Shown here one piece after another: positions 16,598 through 23,641 of a DNA stretch of 47,615 nucleotides. The notes under the pieces are model-generated. The model was not told the origin of the DNA. It made no database searches and worked only from the letters and a program-made list of their open reading frames with translations. The DNA lies in IMG/VR virus record IMGVR_UViG_3300035703_000141, positions 1-47,615 of that record; one strand, written 5' to 3'. Source of the DNA: a virus. A program made the position numbers and the translations under genes. Every line of letters starts with the position of its first letter. Within the stretch, counting starts at the first letter, position 1.

Positions 16598-16927
16598 TCA
16601 TTCGGAACGACTTGCGCTAGGTCTTGCAACCCGCGCCGCCGCCCGGCCCGTAAAAGATTCCTTACTCCCCTGCCCCCCGGTACTTACGCAAGTCCCCAAT
16701 CGTCCACCCCTTCGCTTTCGACCCGACGTAACCCGTTGACAGTCCGTCAGCACGCGCGCCATAAACGCCCAGTCCTCGAGCTGCTCCGGCGTCACGCCTT
16801 GCTTTAGTAGCTCAAGCGCAACGTGCGCATCCCTATTGCGCGGCCATTGCGTGCGTTTTCTGACTGTCCGATTGCGCGGTGAGTACCCCTGCCGCCCCCC
16901 TCCACCGGATCGTGCCTTAAATGGCAT
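16598..16927 (-). CDS. basic hypothetical protein (109 aa)
   Basis: Starts at ATG 16927, directly against the stop of the next upstream gene. The N-terminal ~35 residues are Arg/Gly-rich ('RSGGGGRQGYSPRNRTVRKR'), then a predicted helical pair 'DAHVALELLKQGVTPEQLED' precedes a basic, low-complexity C-terminus. No family is recognised. The C-terminal ~45 residues look less protein-like, so the true stop could reflect a decaying or rapidly drifting tail. It lies between early genes and the terminase module. Confidence 0.5.
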   Translation of the reverse strand: MPFKARSGGGGRQGYSPRNRTVRKRTQWPRNRDAHVALELLKQGVTPEQLEDWAFMARVLTDCQRVTSGRKRRGGRLGTCVSTGGQGSKESFTGRAAARVARPSASRSE

Positions 16928-17368
16928 TTATTCGCCCTCCCTGCGGTCCATCGCCTGCCGTAGCCCGTCCGCGCTGCTCATCGCGTCCTCGTGGTGGCCG
17001 ACGCTAGCCCTCGATGCGGCGATGACCTCGGCCACCTCGGGGAACGTCAGGCGGATGGCTCGGATGTCCTGCTGCCATTGCCAGTGGACGGCCTGCCGGG
17101 TGCAGCCCCGGTCCTTGGCCTGCTCCTCGTAGCTGGCGAGGATGCTTCCGGTGTCGCCACTCCCGAACCGCAGCACAAGGCGGAACGCGCTCGGCGACAG
17201 GTCGGCCAGCGTCGCGAGGTTGCGGACCAGTCGCGATGCCGACTCGCGCTTGTTCTGGTCGAGCTCAAGCAGGCGCTCGAACGTCTCGGCCAAGATCTTC
17301 GCCGCCTCGCTCGCGCCGTCGAACCGGATGCGGTGGACGGGGTTCTTGTTAAGCGTGTACGTGATCAC
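16928..17368 (-). CDS. hypothetical protein with possible HTH (146 aa)
   Basis: GTG start at 17368, separated from the upstream TGA by one base. The protein (MITYTLNKNPVHRIRFDGAS...) is mostly helical. 'AKDRGCTRQAVHWQWQQDIR' near residue 90 resembles a recognition helix of a helix-turn-helix, followed by 'TFPEVAEVIAASRA'. It may be a small regulator or replication accessory, placed between DnaB and the terminase genes. I cannot name a family. Confidence 0.6.
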   Translation of the reverse strand: MITYTLNKNPVHRIRFDGASEAAKILAETFERLLELDQNKRESASRLVRNLATLADLSPSAFRLVLRFGSGDTGSILASYEEQAKDRGCTRQAVHWQWQQDIRAIRLTFPEVAEVIAASRASVGHHEDAMSSADGLRQAMDRREGE

Positions 17369-17369
17369 G

Positions 17370-17627
17370 TCAGAGCCCGCGCAGCGGGTCGTGCACCAGC
17401 GCCTCGTCGTGCTCGGAGAGCGCCACGGCAGCGATGCCCTTGAGCGGCAGCTGGCCCAGCGACTCCTGCTGCTGGATGCCCGCGATCAAGTTCCGCAGTC
17501 GCTTCCGCCGCTCCGACAATTCCTGCACCAGCGATTTCTGGTGTCCGTTGATGGCCTCGATGGCCCGCGCTGCCCGCGCCGCCAGTCGCAGCGCCTCTAG
17601 CTCCCGCCGCTCGCTCTCGTTTTCCAC
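17370..17627 (-). CDS. coiled-coil hypothetical protein (85 aa)
   Basis: GTG start at 17627 (MENESERRELEALRLAARAA...), overlapping the 43-aa gene above by 31 bases in another frame. Residues 1-55 form an amphipathic Arg/Leu/Ala helix, likely a coiled coil; the C-terminus is 'EALVHDPLRGL'. No enzymatic motif is visible. Part of the run of small genes downstream of the DnaB helicase. Confidence 0.5.
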   Translation of the reverse strand: MENESERRELEALRLAARAARAIEAINGHQKSLVQELSERRKRLRNLIAGIQQQESLGQLPLKGIAAVALSEHDEALVHDPLRGL

Positions 17628-17728
17628 GTTGGTCGTCCTCGTCCGGCTTTCGCGTTAAGCTTTTGATGCTTCGCCCACGCGTGAGCCGTAATGTTTTTGG
17701 GTTTCGTTGTGTTGTTCGCCTTCGCCAT
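17597..17728 (-). CDS. small basic protein (43 aa)
   Basis: ATG at 17728 and TAG at 17597-17599 encode MAKANNTTKPKNITAHAWAK followed by 'HQKLNAKAGRGRPTWKTR'. It is Lys/Asn/Arg-rich. It covers the otherwise empty stretch between two accepted genes and has an A/C-rich codon opening. Function unknown. Its 3' end overlaps the 85-aa gene by 31 bases, which lowers confidence. Confidence 0.4.
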   Translation of the reverse strand: MAKANNTTKPKNITAHAWAKHQKLNAKAGRGRPTWKTRASGGS

Positions 17729-17740
17729 TGCCGCGCGCGA

Positions 17741-17950
17741 CTAGCGAGCCTGTGTCGAGTTGCTGTCAAGCCCAGAAGCTACGCGGACGATTGCCTCGAC
17801 GCGCCGAGGCTCCCTGCCCTCGATACGGGCGATCTCGTCCTCGAGGGACTGGCAGGCGATCTCGTACTCGTTGAGGATCGGCAGGAGGCGGCGCTGCACT
17901 TGCGTGCGAGCCTTGAACAGTTGGCTGATCCGGTCTGGTTTGGTTTTCAT
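17741..17950 (-). CDS. coiled-coil hypothetical protein (69 aa)
   Basis: The ATG at 17950 overlaps the DnaB stop (ATGA). The protein (MKTKPDRISQLFKARTQVQR...) is one long charged helix with heptad-like Leu/Ile ('LLPILNEYEIACQSLEDEIA'), so it probably forms a coiled coil. Translational coupling to DnaB suggests a replication-related or early function. No family recognised. Confidence 0.55.
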   Translation of the reverse strand: MKTKPDRISQLFKARTQVQRRLLPILNEYEIACQSLEDEIARIEGREPRRVEAIVRVASGLDSNSTQAR

Positions 17951-19335
17951 CGGTTGGGTTGTTTGGTTGGTAGAGCGAATGTCGCCGTCGCCCGGCGGAA
18001 GTAGAGCCCGACGCTGCCCGTGCCGTCGTTGCGCCCCTTGGCTTGGATCGCGCTCACGTAGAAGGTCGGCAGATCCTCGGAGCCCGAGGTGACGCTCTGC
18101 GCGGCGCCCGTAATCGGATCTTCGCCCGGCCGGTGCAGGAGCACGATCTTATCCGCGTCCTGCTCGATATCGCCTGACTCGCGGAGGTCGTGGATGCGAG
18201 GCACGCGCTCGTCTCGCTCGGAGTCGCGGTTAAGCTGCGCCAAGACCATCACGACGCAATCGTTGCGGAGCGCGAACTGCTTGAGCGCCCGCGAGACGCG
18301 GCCGACGCTCTGCGCCCGGTTCTCGCCGCGGGATGGCGTCGCGTCTGGCATAAGCCCGATGTAGTCCACGACGACGAGCCGCGGTGGCGTCTGGCGCGCC
18401 CGCAGCACCTCGGCGCGCGATTGCATCGTTGCGAGGCTGACGTTGCCCGCGGCGACGACCTCGAGCGGCGCCTTGTACACGCGCTGCGACGCTTCGCGGA
18501 ACGCCTCAACGTCCTTCGGATGCGTGCGCGAACTCAGCGAGCGCAGCGAAATGCCCGAGATCGTTTGCGCGAAGTTAAGCGCGAGCGTCGCCCCGATGAC
18601 CTCGAGCGAGGCAAAAAGGACTTGCTGCTCCTGCGCTAGCGCAACGTGGAGCGCCACTTGCCGCGCCAGCGAGGACTTGCCGACGCTCGGCCGGGCCGCG
18701 ACAACGACCATCTCGCCGCGCTGCATCGTGCCGAAGACGCGATCCATCTCTCCAAAGCCCCAGCCCAGCGCGCCCTCGCGGATGCCCTCGTGCTTGCCGG
18801 ACACGCGCGCCGTGATCTCCTCGTCGGCCTTCGCGAGCGACTCAGCCCACGACTCGTTGCGCTGCTGGGCCTCGATGGCGAGGATGCGCGCCCCAGCTTC
18901 GCGGACGAGCTCCTCGGCAGGCTCAGACCCGGCCTCGCGGATGTTGGTCGTGATCGCTCCGGCCTCGCGCATCAGCTGGCGCAGGATCTCGCAGTGCCGC
19001 ACGCGCGTCGCGAAGAACTTCGCCCGCACGGTGGTCGGGGTTGCGTGCGCCATCGCCACGACGTTGTCGTGCGTGACCTCCAGCAGAGCCTGCGAGGCTT
19101 CGCGCTCGTTCTTCGCGATCTTGAGCTTGATCCAGACCGTCGTCTCATCGACTGGCTCGCCCGCGAGGAGCATCGCCGTGATGATGCGCCAGACAGTGCC
19201 CGCCATCGGGTCAACGAAGGAGTCCGGCGTGATGTCGAAGCTCATCGCCATCCCGACGACGCCCGCCGGGTCGATGAACGCGCAGCCGACGAGCGCGCGC
19301 TCGGCGTCTTGGTCAAAAGTGGGGTCGGGTTTCAC
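17947..19335 (-). CDS. dnaB: replicative DNA helicase, DnaB family
   Basis: GTG start at 19335, 462 residues, overlapping the initiator stop (GTGA). The N-terminal domain ('FDQDAERALVGCAFIDP') is followed by a linker and the RecA-like motor with Walker A 'VAARPSVGKSSLAR' near residue 215, Walker B 'RLVVVDYIGLM' near residue 320, and 'VMVLAQLNRDSERD' and 'RIHDLRESGDIEQDADKIVL' as H3/H4 motifs. It is the ring helicase that unwinds DNA ahead of the host polymerase; no phage polymerase is visible. Context next to a loader supports the call. Confidence 0.93.
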   Translation of the reverse strand: MKPDPTFDQDAERALVGCAFIDPAGVVGMAMSFDITPDSFVDPMAGTVWRIITAMLLAGEPVDETTVWIKLKIAKNEREASQALLEVTHDNVVAMAHATPTTVRAKFFATRVRHCEILRQLMREAGAITTNIREAGSEPAEELVREAGARILAIEAQQRNESWAESLAKADEEITARVSGKHEGIREGALGWGFGEMDRVFGTMQRGEMVVVAARPSVGKSSLARQVALHVALAQEQQVLFASLEVIGATLALNFAQTISGISLRSLSSRTHPKDVEAFREASQRVYKAPLEVVAAGNVSLATMQSRAEVLRARQTPPRLVVVDYIGLMPDATPSRGENRAQSVGRVSRALKQFALRNDCVVMVLAQLNRDSERDERVPRIHDLRESGDIEQDADKIVLLHRPGEDPITGAAQSVTSGSEDLPTFYVSAIQAKGRNDGTGSVGLYFRRATATFALPTKQPNR

Positions 19336-20168
19336 GTGATGCCGAATTTCTCTTTGATGCCGGGGATGCCGACGAGCAGCGACTCCGCGAAGGAATTGTC
19401 GAACTGCGGCTCAGGCGGCGGCTCGGCGCGGTTCAGATTGGCGACGGCCTGCTTCGTCCAGTCGTCGACCGGCGCGGCTCCGAGGCTGGCCCAATGCTTC
19501 GCCAGCGCGGGAGCGGTGAGCGCGGCGCCGGAGAACTTGCGCGAGTAACGCTCCGCGCGGCGCTTGACCTCCTGCGGGGTCACGTCCGGCGAGGCGGCGC
19601 GGATGTCGCGGAGGGCGGCGTTTAGGGCGCCGCGGCCGGGCTTGGTGAGGCTCTTCGCCTCCACGCCGGTGGCCTCGCAGAGTGCCTCGAAGATAAGGTC
19701 ACGCGGCCTTGCCTGCGCGACGGGCTCGCCCGGCGCAATTATGTTCCCTTCCCCTTCCCTTCCCTTCCCTTCCTTATGGCACGCGTGGTTCACGCGTGGC
19801 TCACGCGTAGCCGTCGCGTCAACTTGTTCGTGCTCCGTTGGTTCCGGTAGCTGACTCGCGCGCTCCTTGTTGTTGATGATCTGGTGCCTTTTCCAACTAG
19901 GGATGGCACCTAGCAACGCGTCTTTCACGCGATACTTAACGAGGAATCCACGCGTGGCTAACGCGTCGAGCACGCGTGAAAAGTCGCAGTCATCGTAGGG
20001 CAGGATCTGCGCCTTTAAACGCCGCGGCTCCCATCGAAACCGGCCCTCCTTGTCTGCGGCGCACCAAAGGCCGATGAAGGCAATGCGTACTGGCGCGCGA
20101 AGCTCGTTTTCTAAGTCGTGCAGGCCGTCGTGCATAAAGAACTCCGGCTTAATGGTTCGTATTCTCAT
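19332..20168 (-). CDS. replication initiation/helicase loader protein
   Basis: ATG 20168 gives 278 residues starting MRIRTIKPEFFMHDGLHDLE, a typical opening of phage replisome organisers with an N-terminal winged-helix ('VRIAFIGLWCAADKEGRFRW'). The middle has a Lys/Glu/Gly tract (about residues 131-143) encoded by a GGGAA repeat. The C-terminal half is the probable DnaB-contacting domain. Such proteins bind origin iterons that often lie inside their own gene; here two ACGCGT triplets lie in this gene. The start follows a structured leader. Confidence 0.8.
   Translation of the reverse strand: MRIRTIKPEFFMHDGLHDLENELRAPVRIAFIGLWCAADKEGRFRWEPRRLKAQILPYDDCDFSRVLDALATRGFLVKYRVKDALLGAIPSWKRHQIINNKERASQLPEPTEHEQVDATATREPRVNHACHKEGKGREGEGNIIAPGEPVAQARPRDLIFEALCEATGVEAKSLTKPGRGALNAALRDIRAASPDVTPQEVKRRAERYSRKFSGAALTAPALAKHWASLGAAPVDDWTKQAVANLNRAEPPPEPQFDNSFAESLLVGIPGIKEKFGIT
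19746..19769 (-). repeat. GGGAA repeat, G-quadruplex motif
   Basis: On the minus strand five runs of three or four G separated by AA lie inside the initiator gene (19746-48, 51-54, 57-59, 62-64, 67-69). It fits the G-quadruplex pattern with 2-base loops and encodes Lys-Glu-Gly-rich residues. Confidence 0.85.
19781..19808. repeat. ACGCGT iteron triplet 1
   Basis: The palindrome ACGCGT occurs at 19781, 19792 and 19803, spaced exactly 11 bases, in contexts close to CACGCGTGG. Since 11 is not a multiple of 3, codon use does not explain the spacing. Confidence 0.7.
19950..19977. repeat. ACGCGT iteron triplet 2
   Basis: ACGCGT at 19950, 19961 and 19972, again exactly 11 bases apart, with a further single site at 19916. 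Together with triplet 1 this marks a probable initiator-binding region. Confidence 0.7.
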
Positions 20169-20183
20169 AAACAAAACGCCGCA

Positions 20184-20231
20184 CGCCGACTCGGGTAGAA
20201 ATTGGAGCAATGACACTCCTCCGAGCCGACG
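20184..20231 (-). promoter_or_regulatory. structured leader of the replication initiator
   Basis: On the minus strand CGTCGGCTCGG (20231-20221) pairs with CCGAGTCGGCG (20194-20184) in an 11-bp stem with two G-T pairs. The loop holds a smaller stem GGAG/CTCC. The initiator ATG is 16 bases further. It may control initiator expression. The rest of the gap 20232-20300 shows nothing clear. Confidence 0.45.
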
Positions 20232-20300
20232 CGCGGCAAAGTTGTTTTAGTGTGGTCATTGGGTTGGGCTTTCTACGGCCCACGCGCGCAACTTCAGCCC

Positions 20301-20762
20301 CTACGCGGAGCCAGCAAGCTCTTTTTTCTCACTTTGTAGCAGCGACTCCAGCATCCCGACCGTCGCGCTCGCGCAGAGCTTGCCCGGCACGACGCGCACG
20401 ACGCGCCAGCCTGCGACGACGGCTGCGTTGTATTTCTCGATGTCGGCGACGAAGCCTGCGCCCCGCGTGTGCCTGCCTCCGGTCCAGACGCCGCCCTCGA
20501 CCTCGAGCGCGACTCGCTGCTCGATCCACGCATAGTCAAAACGCCAGCGCCGCACCGGGTGGAACCGATGCTCCCGCACCGGCGCAGGCAGGCCGACCGA
20601 GCGCAGCAGCCGCTCGAATCGCGAGACCGGCACGGCCGGAGGTTCCGGCGCCGCAGGCTCCCGCACGAGCGAAACGGTGCGCGGCCTCGGTATCTGGCCC
20701 AGTTCGGCGCGCACTTGCTCGCGGTAGCGCGGGGAGAGATCGGCGAGAGTGGGCTTGCTCAC
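20301..20762 (-). CDS. PD-(D/E)XK endonuclease-like protein (VSR/DUF559 type)
   Basis: GTG start at 20762 (MSKPTLADLSPRYREQVRAE), 153 residues. Residues ~65-135 read 'REHRFHPVRRWRFDYAWIEQ', 'VALEVEGGVWTGGRHTRGAG', 'DIEKYNAAVVAGWRVVRVVP': the D...E-x-E/x and K layout of a Vsr-like nuclease fold, used in phages as resolvases or mismatch-type nucleases. Likely acts in replication or recombination. It overlaps the upstream gene as GTGA. A gap of 132 bases follows before the initiator. Confidence 0.8.
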   Translation of the reverse strand: MSKPTLADLSPRYREQVRAELGQIPRPRTVSLVREPAAPEPPAVPVSRFERLLRSVGLPAPVREHRFHPVRRWRFDYAWIEQRVALEVEGGVWTGGRHTRGAGFVADIEKYNAAVVAGWRVVRVVPGKLCASATVGMLESLLQSEKKELAGSA

Positions 20763-20971
20763 GGCACCAGCCTCCGATCAATGCCGCGTCGCTCCGCCAG
20801 CCACTCGCGCTCCTGCCGCGTGACTGGTATGCGGAGCATCGTCAGGCGCCGCGCGGCTGAGTTCACCGACCGCTCGCCGATCTTCAGCATCGCGCGAATC
20901 TCTTTCCACGGCCGCATTTCCAGCAGCGCGCGGTCGATGGCGTCGGACTTCGGATGTCGGGGATAGCTCAC
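20759..20971 (-). CDS. small HTH-like protein (70 aa)
   Basis: GTG start at 20971 with GTGA overlap to the upstream stop. The protein (MSYPRHPKSDAIDRALLEMR...) has 'PWKEIRAMLKIGERSVNSAA' as a helix-turn-helix candidate and a basic C-terminal 'EREWLAERRGIDRR'. Probably a small DNA-binding regulator. The longer open frame upstream overlies two better genes and is rejected. Confidence 0.6.
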   Translation of the reverse strand: MSYPRHPKSDAIDRALLEMRPWKEIRAMLKIGERSVNSAARRLTMLRIPVTRQEREWLAERRGIDRRLVP

Positions 20972-21189
20972 AACGACACCCCCTTCCGCGCCGCGATGAT
21001 CCGCAGTCGTTCCTCGTCGGTGATGTACCCGCGCCGCATCCCGCGGAGCTTGTAGTGGTAATGCGCGTGACTGGTCGAGATGCCCAGTAGGTGCGCCGTG
21101 GTTTTCGGGTCGTGCATTTCGTTGATGAGTCGGTCGAGCTCGGCGTCGTGCCGCGCGAGCTCGTCCTTGCTGCGTCGTCGGTTGGTCAT
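20968..21189 (-). CDS. small HTH-like protein (73 aa)
   Basis: ATG at 21189 with ATGA overlap (MTNRRRSKDELARHDAELDR). 'KTTAHLLGISTSHAHYHYKL' is a helix-turn-helix candidate; the end 'RRGYITDEERLRIIAARKG' resembles the end of the 64-aa protein at 24354-24548, suggesting a small paralogous family. Likely a DNA-binding regulator of early genes. Confidence 0.6.
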   Translation of the reverse strand: MTNRRRSKDELARHDAELDRLINEMHDPKTTAHLLGISTSHAHYHYKLRGMRRGYITDEERLRIIAARKGVSL

Positions 21190-21380
21190 TTCGTCTTTTG
21201 CTTGAAGCGCCCGAGGCGGTCGCGCTTGAGCTTGTCCTGATCGATGGCGCGGAAGAACGAGTCCATCCACTCCTTGTCCCGGCCGAGGCGTTCGCCGTCG
21301 CGTGCGCCCCAGAAGTAGCCAACGAGCATTGCGAGTGCCGCGGCCAGAGCGATCGCAGCGATGATCTCCGGCTTAGTCAT
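21186..21380 (-). CDS. small membrane protein (64 aa)
   Basis: ATG at 21380 (MTKPEIIAAIALAAALAMLV). One N-terminal membrane helix is followed by 'GYFWGARDGERLGRDKEW' and a Lys/Arg-rich cytoplasmic tail. Function unknown; small membrane proteins in phage early regions may alter host envelope or exclude superinfecting phages, but nothing in the sequence decides this. Confidence 0.6.
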   Translation of the reverse strand: MTKPEIIAAIALAAALAMLVGYFWGARDGERLGRDKEWMDSFFRAIDQDKLKRDRLGRFKQKTK

Positions 21381-21474
21381 CGTCTCCCCTCCCGTCGTTG
21401 TCCTGCGCGGTAAGGATCGCGTAAGCGACCACGGCCACGAGAACCAGCGTGAAGGCTAGCAGGTTGCTCATCAT
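21373..21474 (-). CDS. 33-aa membrane peptide
   Basis: ATG at 21474 overlaps the stop of the RecE-like gene (ATGA); TAA at 21373. The peptide is MMSNLLAFTLVLVAVVAYAI then 'LTAQDNDGRGDDD': one hydrophobic helix and a short acidic tail. Tight coupling at both ends makes it likely to be translated. Function unknown. Confidence 0.5.
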   Translation of the reverse strand: MMSNLLAFTLVLVAVVAYAILTAQDNDGRGDDD

Positions 21475-22304
21475 CGCGCACCTCCGTACCATTTCGGCAG
21501 GCCGAGCTCCGTCACCTCCGGCTCGATGTTCGGCCAGACGTTCGTCTCGCGGCAGATCTTGAGCCGCCGCAGATCGGCAAGCGATTCGTCCTGCCCGGTG
21601 GAGATTGCCTCGTCAGTCAGCTTGAAAACCGCGACGCCGTACGGCGCCTGCTTCTCCACCGCGATAAAGAAGAAGTCGGTGACGGGCGCGCCGATGACCT
21701 CGGTGATCAGCGGCAAGTAGAAGCCCGCCTGCCGGTGATAGCCGAACTGGAAGCAAGCGCGCTCGAAGCTGCGGAAGGCGTCCGCATCGAGGCTGTCGAT
21801 TGTCTTGAGGTCGGCGACGTAGGGTCGCCCGTTCGTCAGCGCGCAGCCGATGTGGGCGAACCAGTCGGTCCGACATTGCAGCGGCAGCGCGCCCGTCTCG
21901 ACGCGCCACGAGAGTTCGGGCGTGCCCTGCGCGAGTAGCTGGCCCGCGAGCGGGTTGCAGCGGACTGCGTTCATCATCGCGCAGATCTGCGCCCACTCCT
22001 CGCCGTCAATGAACTCCTTGCCGACATTCTGCGCGGTGAAGGATTCCCACGCGGCCCGTCCCTCCTTCGTCCGCCGGTCGATGCCCTCCGGCCGCTGCGC
22101 GTACAGGGTCGGGAACTTCTCCGGCTCGAGCACCGCGCAATGTGTCGCGGACCCGAGGCGGAAGGCCGCGGTCGGCTCCGGCGCGGGTAGCTCGCGCGTC
22201 ACGTAGCGCATCTGATAGAGGCGCGGGCGGCGGCGGAAGACCTCGAGCTTGCTATGGCTGACGGCCGGGTTGCTGTGATACTGGGCGTTGGTCTCGATGA
22301 TCAT
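21471..22304 (-). CDS. RecE-like PD-(D/E)XK exonuclease
   Basis: A 277-residue protein starting MIIETNAQYHSNPAVSHSKL. 'AFRLGSATHCAVLEPEKF' near residue 50, 'RTDWFAHIGC', 'YVADLKTIDSLDADAF' (D-x-K active-site strand) and 'FGYHRQAGFYLPLI' (Q-x3-Y) match the RecE C-terminal/Cas4-like exonuclease family. It would chew 5' ends to expose single strands for RecT, encoded three genes upstream. ATGA coupling on both sides. Confidence 0.88.
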   Translation of the reverse strand: MIIETNAQYHSNPAVSHSKLEVFRRRPRLYQMRYVTRELPAPEPTAAFRLGSATHCAVLEPEKFPTLYAQRPEGIDRRTKEGRAAWESFTAQNVGKEFIDGEEWAQICAMMNAVRCNPLAGQLLAQGTPELSWRVETGALPLQCRTDWFAHIGCALTNGRPYVADLKTIDSLDADAFRSFERACFQFGYHRQAGFYLPLITEVIGAPVTDFFFIAVEKQAPYGVAVFKLTDEAISTGQDESLADLRRLKICRETNVWPNIEPEVTELGLPKWYGGAR

Positions 22305-22609
22305 CGCGCGCCCTCCTTCTCGAGATCCGCGGCGGAGCGCAGCAGCTCGCGCGCTTGGTCGCGGAGTCTGGCGATCTTTTGCTCCGGCGACGGGAAGTGC
22401 TCGAGCCTCAGCCGCTCTGCCGCCTCCTCGGGCGTTGAGCCCTCGCCGAACTTAAACGCGAAGCGGTCGCTGCCGCGCGTCCCGTAGCCCCAGACCCGCA
22501 CCTCCTTGGCGCTGATGGTGATCGAGATGCCATCGAGGTCGGCGCGGAACTTCTCGGCCAATCGCTGCTCCTCGGCCTTGATGGCCGCTTTGATGTCGCT
22601 GCAATTCAC
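22301..22609 (-). CDS. hypothetical early protein (102 aa)
   Basis: GTG start at 22609 (MNCSDIKAAIKAEEQRLAEK...). A charged helix is followed by a beta segment ('ISITISAKEVRVWGYGTRGS') and a helical C-terminus. It is flanked by recombination genes with GTGA and ATGA overlaps and may assist the RecE/RecT pair. No family recognised. Confidence 0.6.
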   Translation of the reverse strand: MNCSDIKAAIKAEEQRLAEKFRADLDGISITISAKEVRVWGYGTRGSDRFAFKFGEGSTPEEAAERLRLEHFPSPEQKIARLRDQARELLRSAADLEKEGAR

Positions 22610-22899
22610 GCGGCACCTCCTTCGAGACCGAGCTTGCTTTGCAACGGATCGACCTCCTGCTCGCTCTCATCCTTAAAGCGCGCCGACCAGCCGAGGCGCA
22701 CGGTCACCTTCGGCGCCTGCGCCAGCGCGTCGAACTCGACCGAGGCCGTGACCTTGGCGCGGGGCTCGCTGGCCGCGTCGTCCTCGATGAACGACTCGGT
22801 CGCGGCCTTGCGGATGGCGTCGTAGTGGGTTTCAAACAGCCCGCGGAACTGCTCCGCGGCGCTCGCGATGACTGCTGCCTTTACTTCGTTGGTGCTCAT
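22606..22899 (-). CDS. hypothetical early protein (97 aa)
   Basis: ATG at 22899 (MSTNEVKAAVIASAAEQFRG). An N-terminal helix is followed by beta strands ('AKVTASVEFDALAQAPKVTV') and ends 'LGLEGGAA'. It lies 10 bases after RecT. Small proteins with this helix-then-strand layout occur next to phage recT genes, but the function is unknown. Confidence 0.6.
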   Translation of the reverse strand: MSTNEVKAAVIASAAEQFRGLFETHYDAIRKAATESFIEDDAASEPRAKVTASVEFDALAQAPKVTVRLGWSARFKDESEQEVDPLQSKLGLEGGAA

Positions 22900-22909
22900 T
22901 GGGTGTTGA

Positions 22910-23569
22910 TCAGAGGTTGGTGCTTAGTCCGCCCGCGATTTTGTCCGCGAGCGGCGTGACGTTGACGGGCTCGGCCGGGATGTCGCGCGCCTCCTCGACG
23001 GTCCGCAAGCCCTTCAAAACATCCCCGAACAAGTCGCGCAGGACGTAGCCCCGCGCGCGGAACCGCAGCATCCTCTTCGGGTACTCCGACCACGGGCCGG
23101 GCTTGCCGGTCAGCTTGGCGCGCTTCGCGTCGGCGAGCGTGAACGTCTCGACCGTCGTCTGGTCGCCGCGGCTCGCGGTCACGCGGTAGCCGTGCGCGTC
23201 GCTGCCGGGCTCGCCGATCTCCTCCTCCTTGTAGCTCGTCAACAGGCCGGAGGCGCGGACGAGCGCGAGCGCCGCGTCGCCGTAGATGGCGGGGCGCCCG
23301 TTGATGACGGCGGTGTTTTGCAGCGCGGCCATCGGCGTCAGCCCGAGTTCGGCGCCGAGTTGGATCGCGACGAGGACGGCCTCCGGCTTTTCCATCCCGC
23401 GGGGAGCAAAGCCGCTCGCTACGATGGCGTTCGCGAAACGATATGCGTCCTCGAGCGAGGCAAGCTGCACGCCTTGGTTGCCGAAGTTAATCGGCGAGCG
23501 GCTGGCGGTTTTGGTGATGGCCGTGCTGGCCGTGGTGGTGATGTCTGCTTTGACGTCTTCGCTGTTCAT
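22910..23569 (-). CDS. recT: RecT-family single-strand annealing protein
   Basis: A 219-residue protein. 'LEDAYRFANAIVASGFAPRG', 'AVLVAIQLGAELGLTPMAAL' and 'NTAVINGRPAIYGDAALALV' are characteristic of the RecT annealing family; 'YPKRMLRFRARGYVLRDLFG' is the conserved C-terminal helix. It anneals complementary single strands in recombination and possibly end joining of phage DNA. The ATG at 23569 follows an A/C-rich leader with CAA repeats and a 9-bp hairpin at 23606-23635. Confidence 0.92.
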   Translation of the reverse strand: MNSEDVKADITTTASTAITKTASRSPINFGNQGVQLASLEDAYRFANAIVASGFAPRGMEKPEAVLVAIQLGAELGLTPMAALQNTAVINGRPAIYGDAALALVRASGLLTSYKEEEIGEPGSDAHGYRVTASRGDQTTVETFTLADAKRAKLTGKPGPWSEYPKRMLRFRARGYVLRDLFGDVLKGLRTVEEARDIPAEPVNVTPLADKIAGGLSTNL

Positions 23570-23605
23570 TGTTCGGTTGTCGTTTTGGGTTGTTGTTGTT
23601 CACAC

Positions 23606-23635
23606 GCCCGGCGCTGGGATTTCTCGGCGCCGGGC
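23606..23635 (-). promoter_or_regulatory. 9-bp hairpin upstream of recT
   Basis: GCCCGGCGC and GCGCCGGGC form a perfect stem with a 12-base loop between the SSB-tip gene and recT. No T-tract follows on the minus strand, so it is more likely an RNA processing or translation element than a terminator. Confidence 0.6.
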
Positions 23636-23641
23636 AAAGTT

